From: Rugamonas violacea
GTDB taxonomy: Bacteria; Pseudomonadota; Gammaproteobacteria; Burkholderiales; Burkholderiaceae_D
DNA: 50,199 bases
Assembly (NCBI RefSeq): GCF_016461825.1
Contig: NZ_JAEMNU010000099.1
Span: 14,071 to 64,269, forward strand
Reading direction: 5' to 3'
Shown here one piece after another: positions 16,611 through 26,433 of this stretch (the stretch's first letter is position 1; each line of letters opens with the position of its first letter). The notes below the pieces were generated by a model, which saw nothing but the letters and a program-made list of their open reading frames with translations, was not told where the DNA came from and did not search any database. Both the position numbers and the translations under genes were made by a program.

Positions 16611-16657
16611 TTGTTATTAAAACTGAGTGACCTGATATATGGCCGCATCGAATAAGC

Positions 16658-16796
16658 CGTCGTTCCGCATCGGCGGACCGCCGCATCGGCGGACCGCCGC
16701 GTAGGCGGGAACCCATGCTGCGCTAAACAAGATGCGACGTATAGGTTCCCGCCTGCGCGGGAACGACAATTTGGCAGTTTTTCGACGTGTCTATAT
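16658..16796 (+). repeat. Dispersed REP-like palindromic element, copy 2
   Basis: Same element as 6486-6609: left arm ending GTAGGCGGGAACCCAT, right arm GGTTCCCGCCTGCGCGGG (from 16744) and the tail AATTTGGCAGTTTTTCGACG. Here the unit CATCGGCGGACCGCCG is present twice in tandem in the left arm but once in copy 1, so the copies differ by a 16-bp duplication. It lies between the thiamine-binding gene and the 3' end of the histidine kinase gene. Confidence 0.82.
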
Positions 16797-16825
16797 GCTC
16801 GGGAGTTCCGCGCTGGCCGCGCCGC

Positions 16826-18790
16826 TCAGGCCTTGACGGGCAGCGTCAACACGAAGCGGGTGCCCACGCCCTGGGTGCTGTCGACCTCGATCTTGCCGCC
16901 CAGCAGGCCGTAGACGATGTTGTAGACGATGTTCAGCCCAAGTCCCGAGCCGCCCTTGCCCAGCTTGGTGGTGAAGAAGGGGTCGTAGATCCGCCCCATG
17001 TTCTCCGGCGCGATGCCGCCGCCGTTGTCGCTGACGCAGACCTCGATCATGCCGCCGTCGAGCTGGCGCGCCGTCACCAGCACCTCGCCGCTGTCGTGGC
17101 CGTCGAAGGCGTGGCTGAGGGCGTTGTTGATCAGGTTGATCATCACCTGGCCGAAGGGGCCGGGATAGCTGTCCATCTCGATGTTCAACGGCACCTCCTG
17201 GCGCACCGTGATGCCGCTTTTCTTGAAACTGGGCAGCAGCACCAGCAGGATCTCGTTGACCACGTCGTGCAGTTGGAACAGGCGGCGCTGCGAGGTGGTG
17301 CGGTCGACCGCCACCTGCTTGAAGCTGGCCACCAGGTCGACGGCGCGGTGCAGATTGCGCAGCACGATCTCGCCGCCGGCGCCGACGCTGTCGACGAAGG
17401 CCAGCAGCGCGGAACGCTTGAGCCCCTCGGCGCTCTGCTTGGCGAAGCTGTTGGTCTGGTCGATCAGGGTGCTGACGGCGAGCAGGCTGTTGCCGATCGG
17501 CGTGTTCAACTCGTGCGCCACGCCGGCCACCAGCGCGCCCAGCGCGGCCAGCTTTTCGCTGCGCACCAGCTCGTCCTGCGCCAGTTGCAGCGTGGCCAGC
17601 GAGTCGGCCAGCTCGGCGTTGGCGTGCAGCGTCTGCTCGGTGCGCACCTGCACCAGCTCCTCGAGCCGGTCGCGGTACTGCAGCAGCTCGACCTCGCCCT
17701 TCTTGCGCTCGCTGATGTCGGTCGACACGCCGCAGATGGCCCAGCTCTGGCCGTGTTCGTCGAACAGGGGGAACTTCTCGGACAGGTAGGTCAGCGGCAC
17801 GCCGGTGCTGTCGGGCACCACCTCCTCGTAGGTGACGGCCTGGCCGCTCTGGCGCACCTGGCGGTCGTTCTCCAGGATCACGCCGGTGCTGTCTTCCGGG
17901 AAGAGCTCGGTGTCGCGCCGGCCGATCGGCTCGGGCGTGCCGGGCGGCAGGATCTGGCGGAAGCGCTGGTTGACCAGCAGGTAGCGGCCGTCGAGGTCCT
18001 TGACGTAGATGATGGCCGAGGTCTTCTCGATGATGCTGTTGAGCAGTGACTGGCTGCGCCGCAGTTCGGCCTCGCGCGCGGCGATGGTGGCGAGCATGGT
18101 GTTGAAGGCTTCGGCCAGGCGGCCCACCTCGTCGTGGGCGACGACCGGGGCGCGCAGGTCGAAGCGCTGCTCGCGGGTGACGCGGTCGGCCACGCGCGAC
18201 AGCGCCAGCAGCGGCCGGGTCACCAGGCGGCGCAGGCTGAAGGCGTGCAGCAGGCTGCCGACGAACAGGGTCAGCAGCACCACCGCCAGCACCAGGCCGT
18301 ACTGGCGCAGGCGGGCGCCCAGCGGCGGCATGGCGTAATCCACCTCGAGGTAGCCGACCACCTCGCGCTCGAAGCGCACCGGCACCAGCATGGCCAGAAA
18401 ATCGCCGTGGAAGCGGTGGCCGAGGTTGGCCAGGTCGGCCGGCCATAGGCAGGGCGTGGCGCCGCCCCGGCTGTACTGGGCGAACAATTGGCGGCGCGCG
18501 TCGAACAGGCAGGCGCCGTGCACGTCCGGGCTGCCGCGCAGCGCCGCCAAGGTGCGCTTGGCGGCGCCGCGGTCGCCGAAGTTGAGGTCGACGTCGAGGT
18601 TCAGCGTGACCAGTTCCATGCGGCTGGCCAGGTCCTGCACCAGGCGCGGCCGCACCGCCAGCACGTCGTAGGAGGCCAGGCTCAGCAGGGCGGCCAGCAT
18701 GGCCAGGCTCGCCGTCAGCACCGACACCAGCAGCAGCTTGCGTTGCAGCGCCAGGTCGCGCAGCGGGACCAGGGCGGGCCGCCCGCTCAT
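16826..18790 (-). CDS. Membrane histidine kinase with CHASE8-like sensor, HAMP and PAS
   Basis: About 654 aa. A membrane helix (about 20-42) is followed by a periplasmic CHASE8-like region (50-155; NLDVDLNFGDRGAAKRTLAAL, FDARRQLFAQY), a second helix (163-183), HAMP (184-235), PAS (245-365), a coiled coil, and the kinase core: His426 in VAHELNTP, N-box MINLINNALSHAF, G1 DNGGGI, F-box YDPFFTTK and G2 GGSGLGLN. CHASE8 is the YfiR-controlled domain of the diguanylate cyclase YfiN, and here the kinase overlaps a yfiR gene (ATGA). It therefore looks like a YfiR-gated kinase in place of YfiN. No response regulator gene is adjacent. Confidence 0.85.
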   Translation of the reverse strand: MSGRPALVPLRDLALQRKLLLVSVLTASLAMLAALLSLASYDVLAVRPRLVQDLASRMELVTLNLDVDLNFGDRGAAKRTLAALRGSPDVHGACLFDARRQLFAQYSRGGATPCLWPADLANLGHRFHGDFLAMLVPVRFEREVVGYLEVDYAMPPLGARLRQYGLVLAVVLLTLFVGSLLHAFSLRRLVTRPLLALSRVADRVTREQRFDLRAPVVAHDEVGRLAEAFNTMLATIAAREAELRRSQSLLNSIIEKTSAIIYVKDLDGRYLLVNQRFRQILPPGTPEPIGRRDTELFPEDSTGVILENDRQVRQSGQAVTYEEVVPDSTGVPLTYLSEKFPLFDEHGQSWAICGVSTDISERKKGEVELLQYRDRLEELVQVRTEQTLHANAELADSLATLQLAQDELVRSEKLAALGALVAGVAHELNTPIGNSLLAVSTLIDQTNSFAKQSAEGLKRSALLAFVDSVGAGGEIVLRNLHRAVDLVASFKQVAVDRTTSQRRLFQLHDVVNEILLVLLPSFKKSGITVRQEVPLNIEMDSYPGPFGQVMINLINNALSHAFDGHDSGEVLVTARQLDGGMIEVCVSDNGGGIAPENMGRIYDPFFTTKLGKGGSGLGLNIVYNIVYGLLGGKIEVDSTQGVGTRFVLTLPVKA

Positions 18791-19365
18791 TTGGCGGCGC
18801 CGCCGACGACGCGCTCGGCCAGGCCGAGCACGCGCGGATTGAGGCCCATGCCGGAATGCTTGGCGGCCGTCAGGTTGACTTCGAAGCGGATGCTGCCGTC
18901 GACCAGCAGCAGGTTGATCATGCCGCCGTCGTTGAGGAAACCGGCCGAGTCGCCGATGGTGAGCACGGCCTGGTCGCGCAGGCGCGCCAGCAGGGCGGCC
19001 TGGCGCGGCTTTTCGGCGGCGCTGATGTAGAGGGCGTGGCAGGCGGCGGCCTCCTCGCCGCGCGAGATGGTGCGCAGCTCGAGCGGGCGGGCGCCGGCGG
19101 CGCGGCTGTGCAGTTCGCGGCCGATCTCGGCGCTGCCCTGGCCCAGCAGGCACACCACCAGCGGCGCGCGCGGGTCGGCGAAGGAGGCGGCCGGCCAACT
19201 GGCGTAACGGGTGAAGTTGAGGATGTAGGCGGCCTTGATCTGCTGCTCGGGCAGGGCGGCCAGCTCGTCGCCGCGGGCCGCCATGGGGGGCGCCGCCAGC
19301 GTCGCCGCCAGCAGCCAGGCCAGCGGCCCGGCCCTCGTCCGGTGCGCCACGGCGGCCGCGCTCAT
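18787..19365 (-). CDS. YfiR-family (DUF4154) periplasmic protein
   Basis: About 192 aa, with an N-terminal signal sequence (AWLLAATLAAPPMAARG, about 15-32). The mature part has the YfiR pattern: EQQIKAAYILNFTRYASWPA at its start, LVVCLLGQG, and the C-terminal GDSAGFLNDGGMINLLLVDG followed by IRFEVNLTAAKHSGM. YfiR binds and represses the YfiN diguanylate cyclase through its CHASE8 domain in the periplasm. Here the stop overlaps the start of a CHASE8-like histidine kinase gene, so the kinase is the likely partner. The ATG at 19365 gives a proper signal peptide. Family firm, partner inferred. Confidence 0.87.
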   Translation of the reverse strand: MSAAAVAHRTRAGPLAWLLAATLAAPPMAARGDELAALPEQQIKAAYILNFTRYASWPAASFADPRAPLVVCLLGQGSAEIGRELHSRAAGARPLELRTISRGEEAAACHALYISAAEKPRQAALLARLRDQAVLTIGDSAGFLNDGGMINLLLVDGSIRFEVNLTAAKHSGMGLNPRVLGLAERVVGGAAK

Positions 19366-19673
19366 CGTGGGACGGCGCGGCGTTGCGGGCGTGGCGGGGC
19401 GGCGCCGTCGCGGCGCGCGGCGTGCGACGACAGCCTCGGCATCTTGCCCTCCCTTCACGCAGGACTCGGTTGGCGGCGTTGAAAATGCTTCTTGGCCGCA
19501 ACTTACTTTAAAGATTCTAGCCGAATCGTCCAGCCGTGAGTGGACATTTTTGTCGGCCGGCGCGGGCGCGCCGCCGGTGTCGCAAATCGTTCCCAAAAGA
19601 CACGACCGTGCTTGTGATGCGGCGCGAATTGGGGAATACTTTGTGCAGCGGACCGCAACCGGGGAGGGCGCGC
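19366..19673. promoter_or_regulatory. Divergent region between yfiR and the TonB-receptor gene
   Basis: A 308-bp gap with no gene visible. On the plus strand, TTGTGA (19612-19617), a 17-bp spacer and AATACT (19635-19640) form a plausible promoter about 27 bp before the receptor's ribosome site. On the minus strand TAGAAT (19519-19514) is a possible -10 for yfiR. The 19366-19450 part is extremely GC-rich and shows nothing specific. Confidence 0.4.
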
Positions 19674-21738
19674 ATGGCGAACGGCACAGCAGGCAGGCAG
19701 ACGGCGCGGGCGCCGCGGCGCCAGCCGTCGACGATCCCGCTGTGTCTGGCGCTGGCCGCGCTCCTGGCGCCGCCGGCGCGCGCCCAGCAGGAGGCCGACT
19801 TCGACCTCAGCCTGGAACAGCTGCGCAACGTCAAGGTGCTCACCGCCACCAAGACCGCCACCCCGCTGTACGCCACGCCGGCCGTGGTCACCCTGATCAC
19901 CGCCGACGACATCGCCCGCTACGGCTACCAGAGCGTGGCCGAGGCGCTGTCCCACGTCGCCGGCTTCGTCGAGAGCGACGACCGGCTCAACCACAACTTC
20001 GGCGTGCGCGGCATCAACGCCGGCGCCCAGTCGGCCAGCCGTTCGATCAAGCTGCTGCTGGACGGCCAGGCGATCGCCTTCCGCAGCACGCAGCAGCAGT
20101 GGAGCGGCCTCGAACTGGTGCCGATGAGCATGGTCGAGCGCATCGAGGTGGTGCGCGGCCCGGTGTCGGTGCTGTACGGCGCCGACGCCTTGCTGGGCGC
20201 CGTCAACATCATCACCCGCCGCGACGGTGCCGCCCAGCGCCTGGCGCTGGGCCACGAGTGGGGCCGCGACGGCCGCTCGGCCACGCTGCTGTCGGGCAGC
20301 GGCACGATCCAGTTCGACCAGCACGCCGTGGCCTGGGGTTTCCAGGGCGCGCAGGAGGACCGCGCCGGGCTGGCCTTGCCGCGCATCTCGCCCGACTACG
20401 CGCGCTTCGCCAGGACGGCCGCCGCGCCGGAGGACGCCAGCGCGCCGCGCAGCCTGTATCTGCGCGACCTGTGGAAGGGCCGGCGCGACGAGCTGCAGAC
20501 CAGCCTGTTCTGGCAGCGCCAGGACAGCGACAACGTCTTCGCCAGCCTGAACCCGCTGCTGCGTCCGCCCAGCCACGTCACGCTGGAGCAGGGCTTCGTG
20601 CGGCTGAACTACAGCCACGCGCTGAGCGAGCAGAGCACGCTGCGCGCCAGTCTCAGCTATGGCCAGGGCAGCCCGGCCGCCGGCGACCTGTTGCGCACCG
20701 GCGCCGCCGACTACTATCTGGTGCGCAGCTTCGGCTACAAGGCGCTGGACGGCGGCGCCGAGTGGTTGTGGCAGCCGGCTGCGCAGAGCAGCCTGCTGCT
20801 GGGCATCGACCTGCTGCGCGACCGCGAGACGCTGGAATCGTTCCAGCGCCACAGCCTGGTCGACGGCAGCGACTTCCAGCTCAGCGAGCCGGGCCGGCGC
20901 ACCCTGCGCAACACCGGCCTGTACGCGCAGTGGCAGTTCGGCCTGGGCGCCAACTGGCAGGCGATCCTGGGCGGGCGGCAGGACCGCCACGGCGTCTACG
21001 GCAGCCAGCGCTCGCTGCGCGCCGGCCTGGTCGGCACGCTGCCGGGCCAGTGGGGCTTGAAGCTGCTGGGCGGCACGGCCTTCCAGGCGCCGTCGGCCGA
21101 ACTGCTGTACCGCACCGCCGTGCAGCCGGGCGACCTGCGCGGCAACCCCGAGCTGGCGCCGCAGAAGTCGAAGACCCTGGAGGCGCAGCTGAGTACGCCG
21201 CCGTCGGCGCACTGGAACGCCACGCTGGCGCTCTACCACACCAAGGTCAGCGACCTGGTCACGCTGGAGCAGGCCTTCTTCAACGTGGTGGCGCGCAACA
21301 GCAGCGACAGCACCGTCAACGGCGCCGAGCTGGAACTGCGTTACCAGCGCGACTGGTTCAACGCCTACGCCAACCTGAGCCGCGCCAACACCCAGCGCGG
21401 CCTCAACCGCTACACCCTGGCGCCGCTGGCGCAGCGGCCGGGCGGCGAGCTGTTCCCCAGCAACAGCGCCAACTTCGGCGCCAGCGCCAGCCTGCTGGAG
21501 CAAAGGCTGACGCTGAGCATCGACAACCGCTATGTCGGCGCGCGGCCGGCCGCCACCGCCAACGTGCTGCTGGCCAACCAGGACTACCAACTGGCGGCCT
21601 ATGTGGACACCACCTTGACGGCGCGCTGGAGCGTCGACAAGCACGCGCAGCTGCGCCTGCAGGTGCGCGACCTGCGCAACAGCCGCTACGTCGATCCCGG
21701 CGTCGGCGGCATCGACTATCCTTCGCTGGGACGGCGCT

Positions 21739-21767
<29 letters not shown>
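19674..21767 (+). CDS. TonB-dependent outer-membrane receptor
   Basis: About 697 aa. Signal peptide about 1-38 (LCLALAALLAPPARAQQ). The plug domain follows (about 60-170): VLTATKTATPLYATPAVVTLITADDI, GVRGI, VERIEVVRGPVSVLYG and ALLGAVNIITRR. The rest is a beta-barrel ending in YGLQYEYRF with the terminal aromatic expected of an outer-membrane protein. It starts after GGGGAGGG at about 19661-19668. It overlaps the next gene (LivK-like lipoprotein) and is divergent from yfiR/kinase. It probably brings in, or senses, the ligand of this cluster; substrate unknown. No N-terminal sigma-regulator (STN) extension is evident. Confidence 0.88.
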
Positions 21768-23055
<1,288 letters not shown>

Positions 23056-23063
23056 GGCCGGGA

Positions 23064-24500
23064 TCAGAAGAAGGGCAGCGGGATCTGCGCCATGCTGGTG
23101 CGGCTGGCCAGCGCCTTGTTCTTCAAGCCCAGCAGTTGTTTGACGGCGGTGGTGTCGCGGTTGACGCCGAAGCGCACCGCCACCACCTCGAATTTCTTGC
23201 GCTCCTGCCCCATCGGGTTTTTCGTGTCGGCGACGACGATGTCGTAGATGCCATGGCTGACGCTGCCGCTGCGCGCCTCGCGCATGAAATGGATGGCGAA
23301 GGGCAGGCGGCCGTCGAACTCCTCGGTCGATTCGCGCCGGCAGGTGTTAAGCAAGTGCAGCATGAAGCGGTTGAGCAAATACGCCTTGCCGAAATACGCC
23401 TCGCGGCAGAACAATTCGACCCTGCCGCCGCCATCCGGTTTCACACCGGCGGCCACCGCCCGCCGCACGCAATAGTGCATCGCCAGGCGCTGCGCCACCT
23501 CGCGGCATTGACTGTCGATCTGCCGCCAGATGTCGTGGCTGGCGCTGGGTAGGGTCCAGGTCGATTCCAGGCGGTGCTGCTGCTCGATCGACAGCAGGTA
23601 GGCGTACTCGCGTTCGAGCAGCACGCGCACGGCGTGGTCCTGCTTGAGCGCCTCGATGAACGCCAGCGGATGGTTGAATATGCTCAGCACGCGGAGGAAA
23701 TCCTGCATGGCGCCGTCGCCGCCGCCAAAAATGCCGACCTGTTTGGTGTTCACCGCCGGTTGCCAGAGCGTGTCGTCCTTCCAGAACTTGATGCCCTCGA
23801 CGCCCTCGACCAAGGTGCAGTTCTCCCGGCCCATGCCGGCGGCGAGGATGACGAAATCGGGCCGGATGTCGACGTCGGCGACGCTGCCGTCGGGCCAATG
23901 GCGCGCCGCCTTGAACTGCCCGGCCAGCGGCTTGCGCCCCTTGATGAAGGCAAGGACATACTGCCTGACCTGCGCGGCGGGCAGCGCCATCAAGAACTCC
24001 GGGTGCGGCTGGGCGGGCGTGGCCGGCGCGGCCAGCCGATCGCGCAGCCAGGTGTCGAGCTTGTCGGCCAGCACGTTCGAGGCCATCGGTTCGAGGGCGC
24101 GCCAACCGAACTCGGTGCGGAAGAATTTCGACATGGTTTTCGCGTCCGGCCAGTCCAGCGGCGGGAAGTGTTGCAGCTCGCTGAAGGCGGCCGGCCATTC
24201 GTACATATACGGTCCGACATAGCGGTGCGCGCTGACGTGTTGAAGCTGGAACGGCCGCTCGTTGCGGTCGACGCACACCACGCGGATCTCGTGTTTGGCC
24301 GCTTCCACCGCGGCGCAGGCGCCGGCGATGCCGGCGCCGACGATGAGGATCTCGCGGCAGGGTTCTTTGGAATGGACCAGATCGCGGATCAGCAGTTTGG
24401 CCCGGACCATTTGATCGCGGATGCTGACGTTGCTCAGGCCGGAAGACAGGTCGAAGGTGTTGTAGGCGCATTTCAACGCTAGCAGGGACAGGGTATTCAT
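23064..24500 (-). CDS. FAD-dependent oxidoreductase of unrecognised family
   Basis: A 478-aa protein. About 50 residues precede a Rossmann FAD motif (ILIVGAGIAGACAA, GxGxxG at 55-60, acidic Asp78 in VVCVDRN). A second dinucleotide-like motif, VGIFGGGDGAMQDFLRV, lies near 250. The N-terminal 50 residues and the C-terminal region (SGSVSHGIYDIVVADTKN) do not match common flavoenzymes I know. There is no signal peptide. It starts 3 bp after the stop of a small protein gene (24504-24926), so the two are surely co-transcribed. The chemistry is unknown; an NAD(P)H-linked flavoprotein is the safest description. Confidence 0.7.
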   Translation of the reverse strand: MNTLSLLALKCAYNTFDLSSGLSNVSIRDQMVRAKLLIRDLVHSKEPCREILIVGAGIAGACAAVEAAKHEIRVVCVDRNERPFQLQHVSAHRYVGPYMYEWPAAFSELQHFPPLDWPDAKTMSKFFRTEFGWRALEPMASNVLADKLDTWLRDRLAAPATPAQPHPEFLMALPAAQVRQYVLAFIKGRKPLAGQFKAARHWPDGSVADVDIRPDFVILAAGMGRENCTLVEGVEGIKFWKDDTLWQPAVNTKQVGIFGGGDGAMQDFLRVLSIFNHPLAFIEALKQDHAVRVLLEREYAYLLSIEQQHRLESTWTLPSASHDIWRQIDSQCREVAQRLAMHYCVRRAVAAGVKPDGGGRVELFCREAYFGKAYLLNRFMLHLLNTCRRESTEEFDGRLPFAIHFMREARSGSVSHGIYDIVVADTKNPMGQERKKFEVVAVRFGVNRDTTAVKQLLGLKNKALASRTSMAQIPLPFF

Positions 24501-24503
24501 CGT

Positions 24504-24926
24504 TTATTCGAACTCTTCCAGCGCGGCGTCCAGGGTCAGGTCGAGGTCTTCCTCGCTGTAGGCAAATAGGATGGGGTGGGCCAGCACCTCGCCCAGGCCC
24601 GAGCCGCCGTCGCCGTCGCCGGCGCCGCCATCGGGTGGGCCGGGGGGCTGGTTGCCGGGCGGCGCGGCGCCCAGCGCGACGACGCCGTCGTTCAGCCATA
24701 TGACCTTGAGGTCGGCCAGTTCCTGCATCAGTGGCGCCAGTTTTCGCTCCAGAGCATGGATGGCCTCCCGCTCGAACTGGTCGTCGCGGGCTCTCGTCAC
24801 CGGCAATTTCCCCGGCTCGCCTTCGCCGGCGAGCAGTCGCCGCGCCAGCTCTGGCAGCGCGACGGGCCGGCCATCAAGCCCGGCCAAGAGGCGCAGGATG
24901 CCGACGATGTAGCTCTTCGATTTCAT
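24504..24926 (-). CDS. Small uncharacterised protein, partner of the FAD oxidoreductase
   Basis: About 140 aa from the ATG at 24926 (MKSKSYIVGILRLLAGLDG); an ATG at 24968 would add 14 residues, and the ribosome sites do not settle the choice. Residues 1-85 look like a helical, possibly winged-helix, domain (ALPELARRLLAGEG, ARDDQFEREAIHALERKLAP). A Gly/Pro-rich linker (about 90-115) then leads to a very acidic tail (YSEEDLDLTLDAALEEFE). I do not recognise the family. It is the first gene of a two-gene unit; a middle or adaptor subunit that binds the flavoprotein is possible, but this is speculation. Confidence 0.6.
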   Translation of the reverse strand: MKSKSYIVGILRLLAGLDGRPVALPELARRLLAGEGEPGKLPVTRARDDQFEREAIHALERKLAPLMQELADLKVIWLNDGVVALGAAPPGNQPPGPPDGGAGDGDGGSGLGEVLAHPILFAYSEEDLDLTLDAALEEFE

Positions 24927-25028
24927 ACGCCATCCATGTATCAATTGATTATCTTGCCAATTATCCATGAAAAATCCAACATTGCTGGAAATTGTGCCGG
25001 GGCCAGGTGGCAGCGATCATATGGTGAT

Positions 25029-25071
25029 TTGATGTGGATCAAATACAACGCCCTTGCGCAATCGTCATAAT
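25029..25071 (+). promoter_or_regulatory. FNR/ANR-dependent promoter of adhP
   Basis: TTGAT-GTGG-ATCAA (25029-25042) is a perfect FNR/ANR box. CATAAT at 25066-25071 is a good -10 element, putting the transcription start near 25077-25078 and the box centre at about -41.5 to -42.5, the class II activating position. The adhP start codon is at 25165, leaving a leader of about 87 nt. Confidence 0.8.
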
Positions 25072-25164
25072 GGATGCGTATCAAGTTGGCGCCGGGCGGA
25101 TCGTGTCTTGCCGCCGCGCCCGATTGGCCGGAGCGTGTTCCGGCCGCCCCCTTGAAAGCAGCCA

Positions 25165-26205
25165 ATGAGCACCACCACCACCATGCATGCCGCCGTCGTC
25201 GAAACCCTGGGCCAGCCGCTGGCGCTGCGCGAACTTCCCATCCCCGCCGTCGGTCCCGGCCAGATCCTGGTCAAGACCGAGGCCTGCGGCGTCTGCCACA
25301 CCGACCTGCACGCCGCCAATGGCGACTGGCCGGTCAAGCCTGGCCTGCCCTTCATCCCCGGCCACGAGGGCATCGGCCTGGTGGTGGCCTTGGGCGAGGG
25401 CGTCACGGCCGTCAAGCTGGGCGAGCGCGTCGGCGTGCCTTGGTTGTTCTCCGCCTGCGGCCATTGCGAGCATTGCCTGACCGCTTGGGAAACCGTCTGC
25501 GGCGAGGCCCAGTTCGGCGGCTACACGCGCAACGGCGGCTTCGCCGAATACATCCTGGCCGACCCGACGTATGTCGCCCGCATCCCGGCCGGCCTGTCGG
25601 CCGCCGACGCCGCGCCCATCATCTGCGCCGGCGTCACCTGCTACAAGGGCATCAAGGAAAGCGGCGCCAAGCCGGGCCAGTGGATCGCCATCTCCGGCGT
25701 CGGCGGTCTGGGCCACCTGGCCATCCAGTACGCGCTGGCGATGGGCTTGCGGGTTTGCGCCATCGACATCGACGACGGCAAGCTGGCCCACGCCAGCCGC
25801 CTCGGCGCCGAGCTGGTGTTCAACGCCAAGCGCGGCGACCCGGTCGGCGACTTGCGCCTGGCCACCGGCGGCGGCGCCCACGGCGTGCTGATCACGGCGC
25901 CGTCGCTGAGCGCCTTCCAGCAGGGCGTGGCGATGACGCGCAAACGCGGCACCTGCGTGCTGGTCGGCCTGCCGCCGGGCGAATTTCCGACGCCGCTGTT
26001 CGACGTGGTGGCCAACTGCATCACGATCCGCGGCTCCTTTGTCGGCACCCGGCAGGATATGGCCGAGGCGCTGGCCTTCGCTGCGGCCGGCAAGGTCAAG
26101 GCCGACTACGAGCTGCAACCTTTGTCGGCGATTAACAACGTGTTCGAGCGCTTACAGAGCGGCCGTGTGCCGTCGCGCGTCGTGATCGATTTCACCGCCC
26201 CTTGA
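25165..26205 (+). CDS. adhP: Zinc-dependent alcohol dehydrogenase, AdhP type
   Basis: A 346-aa cytosolic enzyme that interconverts ethanol-type alcohols and aldehydes with NAD. Catalytic zinc ligands are visible as Cys44 (GVCHTD), His67 (GHEG) and Cys154 (CAGVTCY). The structural zinc site is complete: Cys98, Cys101, Cys104 and Cys112 in ACGHCEHCLTAWETVC. The NAD motif is GVGGLGHLAIQYA. Length and motifs fit AdhP. A perfect FNR box and -10 lie upstream, so induction under low oxygen, perhaps for fermentative ethanol turnover, is likely. It is a single-gene unit, divergent from the FAD-oxidoreductase pair. Confidence 0.92.
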   Translation: MSTTTTMHAAVVETLGQPLALRELPIPAVGPGQILVKTEACGVCHTDLHAANGDWPVKPGLPFIPGHEGIGLVVALGEGVTAVKLGERVGVPWLFSACGHCEHCLTAWETVCGEAQFGGYTRNGGFAEYILADPTYVARIPAGLSAADAAPIICAGVTCYKGIKESGAKPGQWIAISGVGGLGHLAIQYALAMGLRVCAIDIDDGKLAHASRLGAELVFNAKRGDPVGDLRLATGGGAHGVLITAPSLSAFQQGVAMTRKRGTCVLVGLPPGEFPTPLFDVVANCITIRGSFVGTRQDMAEALAFAAAGKVKADYELQPLSAINNVFERLQSGRVPSRVVIDFTAP

Positions 26206-26285
26206 AGCGGAGAGCGGTTCGCAGAGCGGCCCGGAGGGCGGTCCGGACGGGCGATAGCCTGGCTTAATCGGGCTGGCCGGGATGT

Positions 26286-26335
26286 TGCTATAATACAATG
26301 CTCTGTTTAGTCAATACACTGTTACAATATGTATT
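26286..26335 (+). promoter_or_regulatory. Extended -10 promoter and dyad upstream of the EF-hand gene
   Basis: TGCTATAAT (26286-26294) is a consensus extended -10; no -35 is needed for such promoters and none is clear. Transcription would begin near 26301. Just downstream, AATACA (26313-26318) and TGTATT (26330-26335) form an inverted repeat around 11 bp, which may be an operator or the first hairpin of the leader. Confidence 0.6.
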
Positions 26336-26358
26336 AACGTAGTTGCTGACCATAGTGG

Positions 26359-26399
26359 CCGGCAAAGTCCGCACAGCATAGGGCCTGTGCCAGTGCCGG
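26359..26399 (+). ncRNA. Structured 5' leader of the EF-hand gene
   Basis: Nested stems are seen: outer CCGGCA (26359-26364) with TGCCGG (26394-26399), and inner GCACAG (26371-26376) with CTGTGC (26385-26390) around the loop CATAGGGC. All 12 pairs are Watson-Crick. With transcription from about 26301, the leader is about 130 nt and ends at a ribosome site GGGAG near 26422. I could not match it to a known riboswitch class (no c-di-GMP, TPP, cobalamin or SAM consensus seen). It could be a new regulatory RNA or simply a stable hairpin. Confidence 0.45.
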
Positions 26400-26433
26400 T
26401 TCGAATCGCGACCGTCTAGATGGGAGTGGTGCC

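Noticed and set aside
26385..26415. Possible tRNA T-arm (GGTTCGAATC) upstream of the EF-hand gene
   Set aside because: The flanking bases do not form a T-stem and no acceptor, D or anticodon arms are present.
26341..26433. c-di-GMP-I riboswitch in the EF-hand leader
   Set aside because: GCACAG and GGGAG-like bits occur, but the conserved core and tetraloop-receptor pattern are absent.
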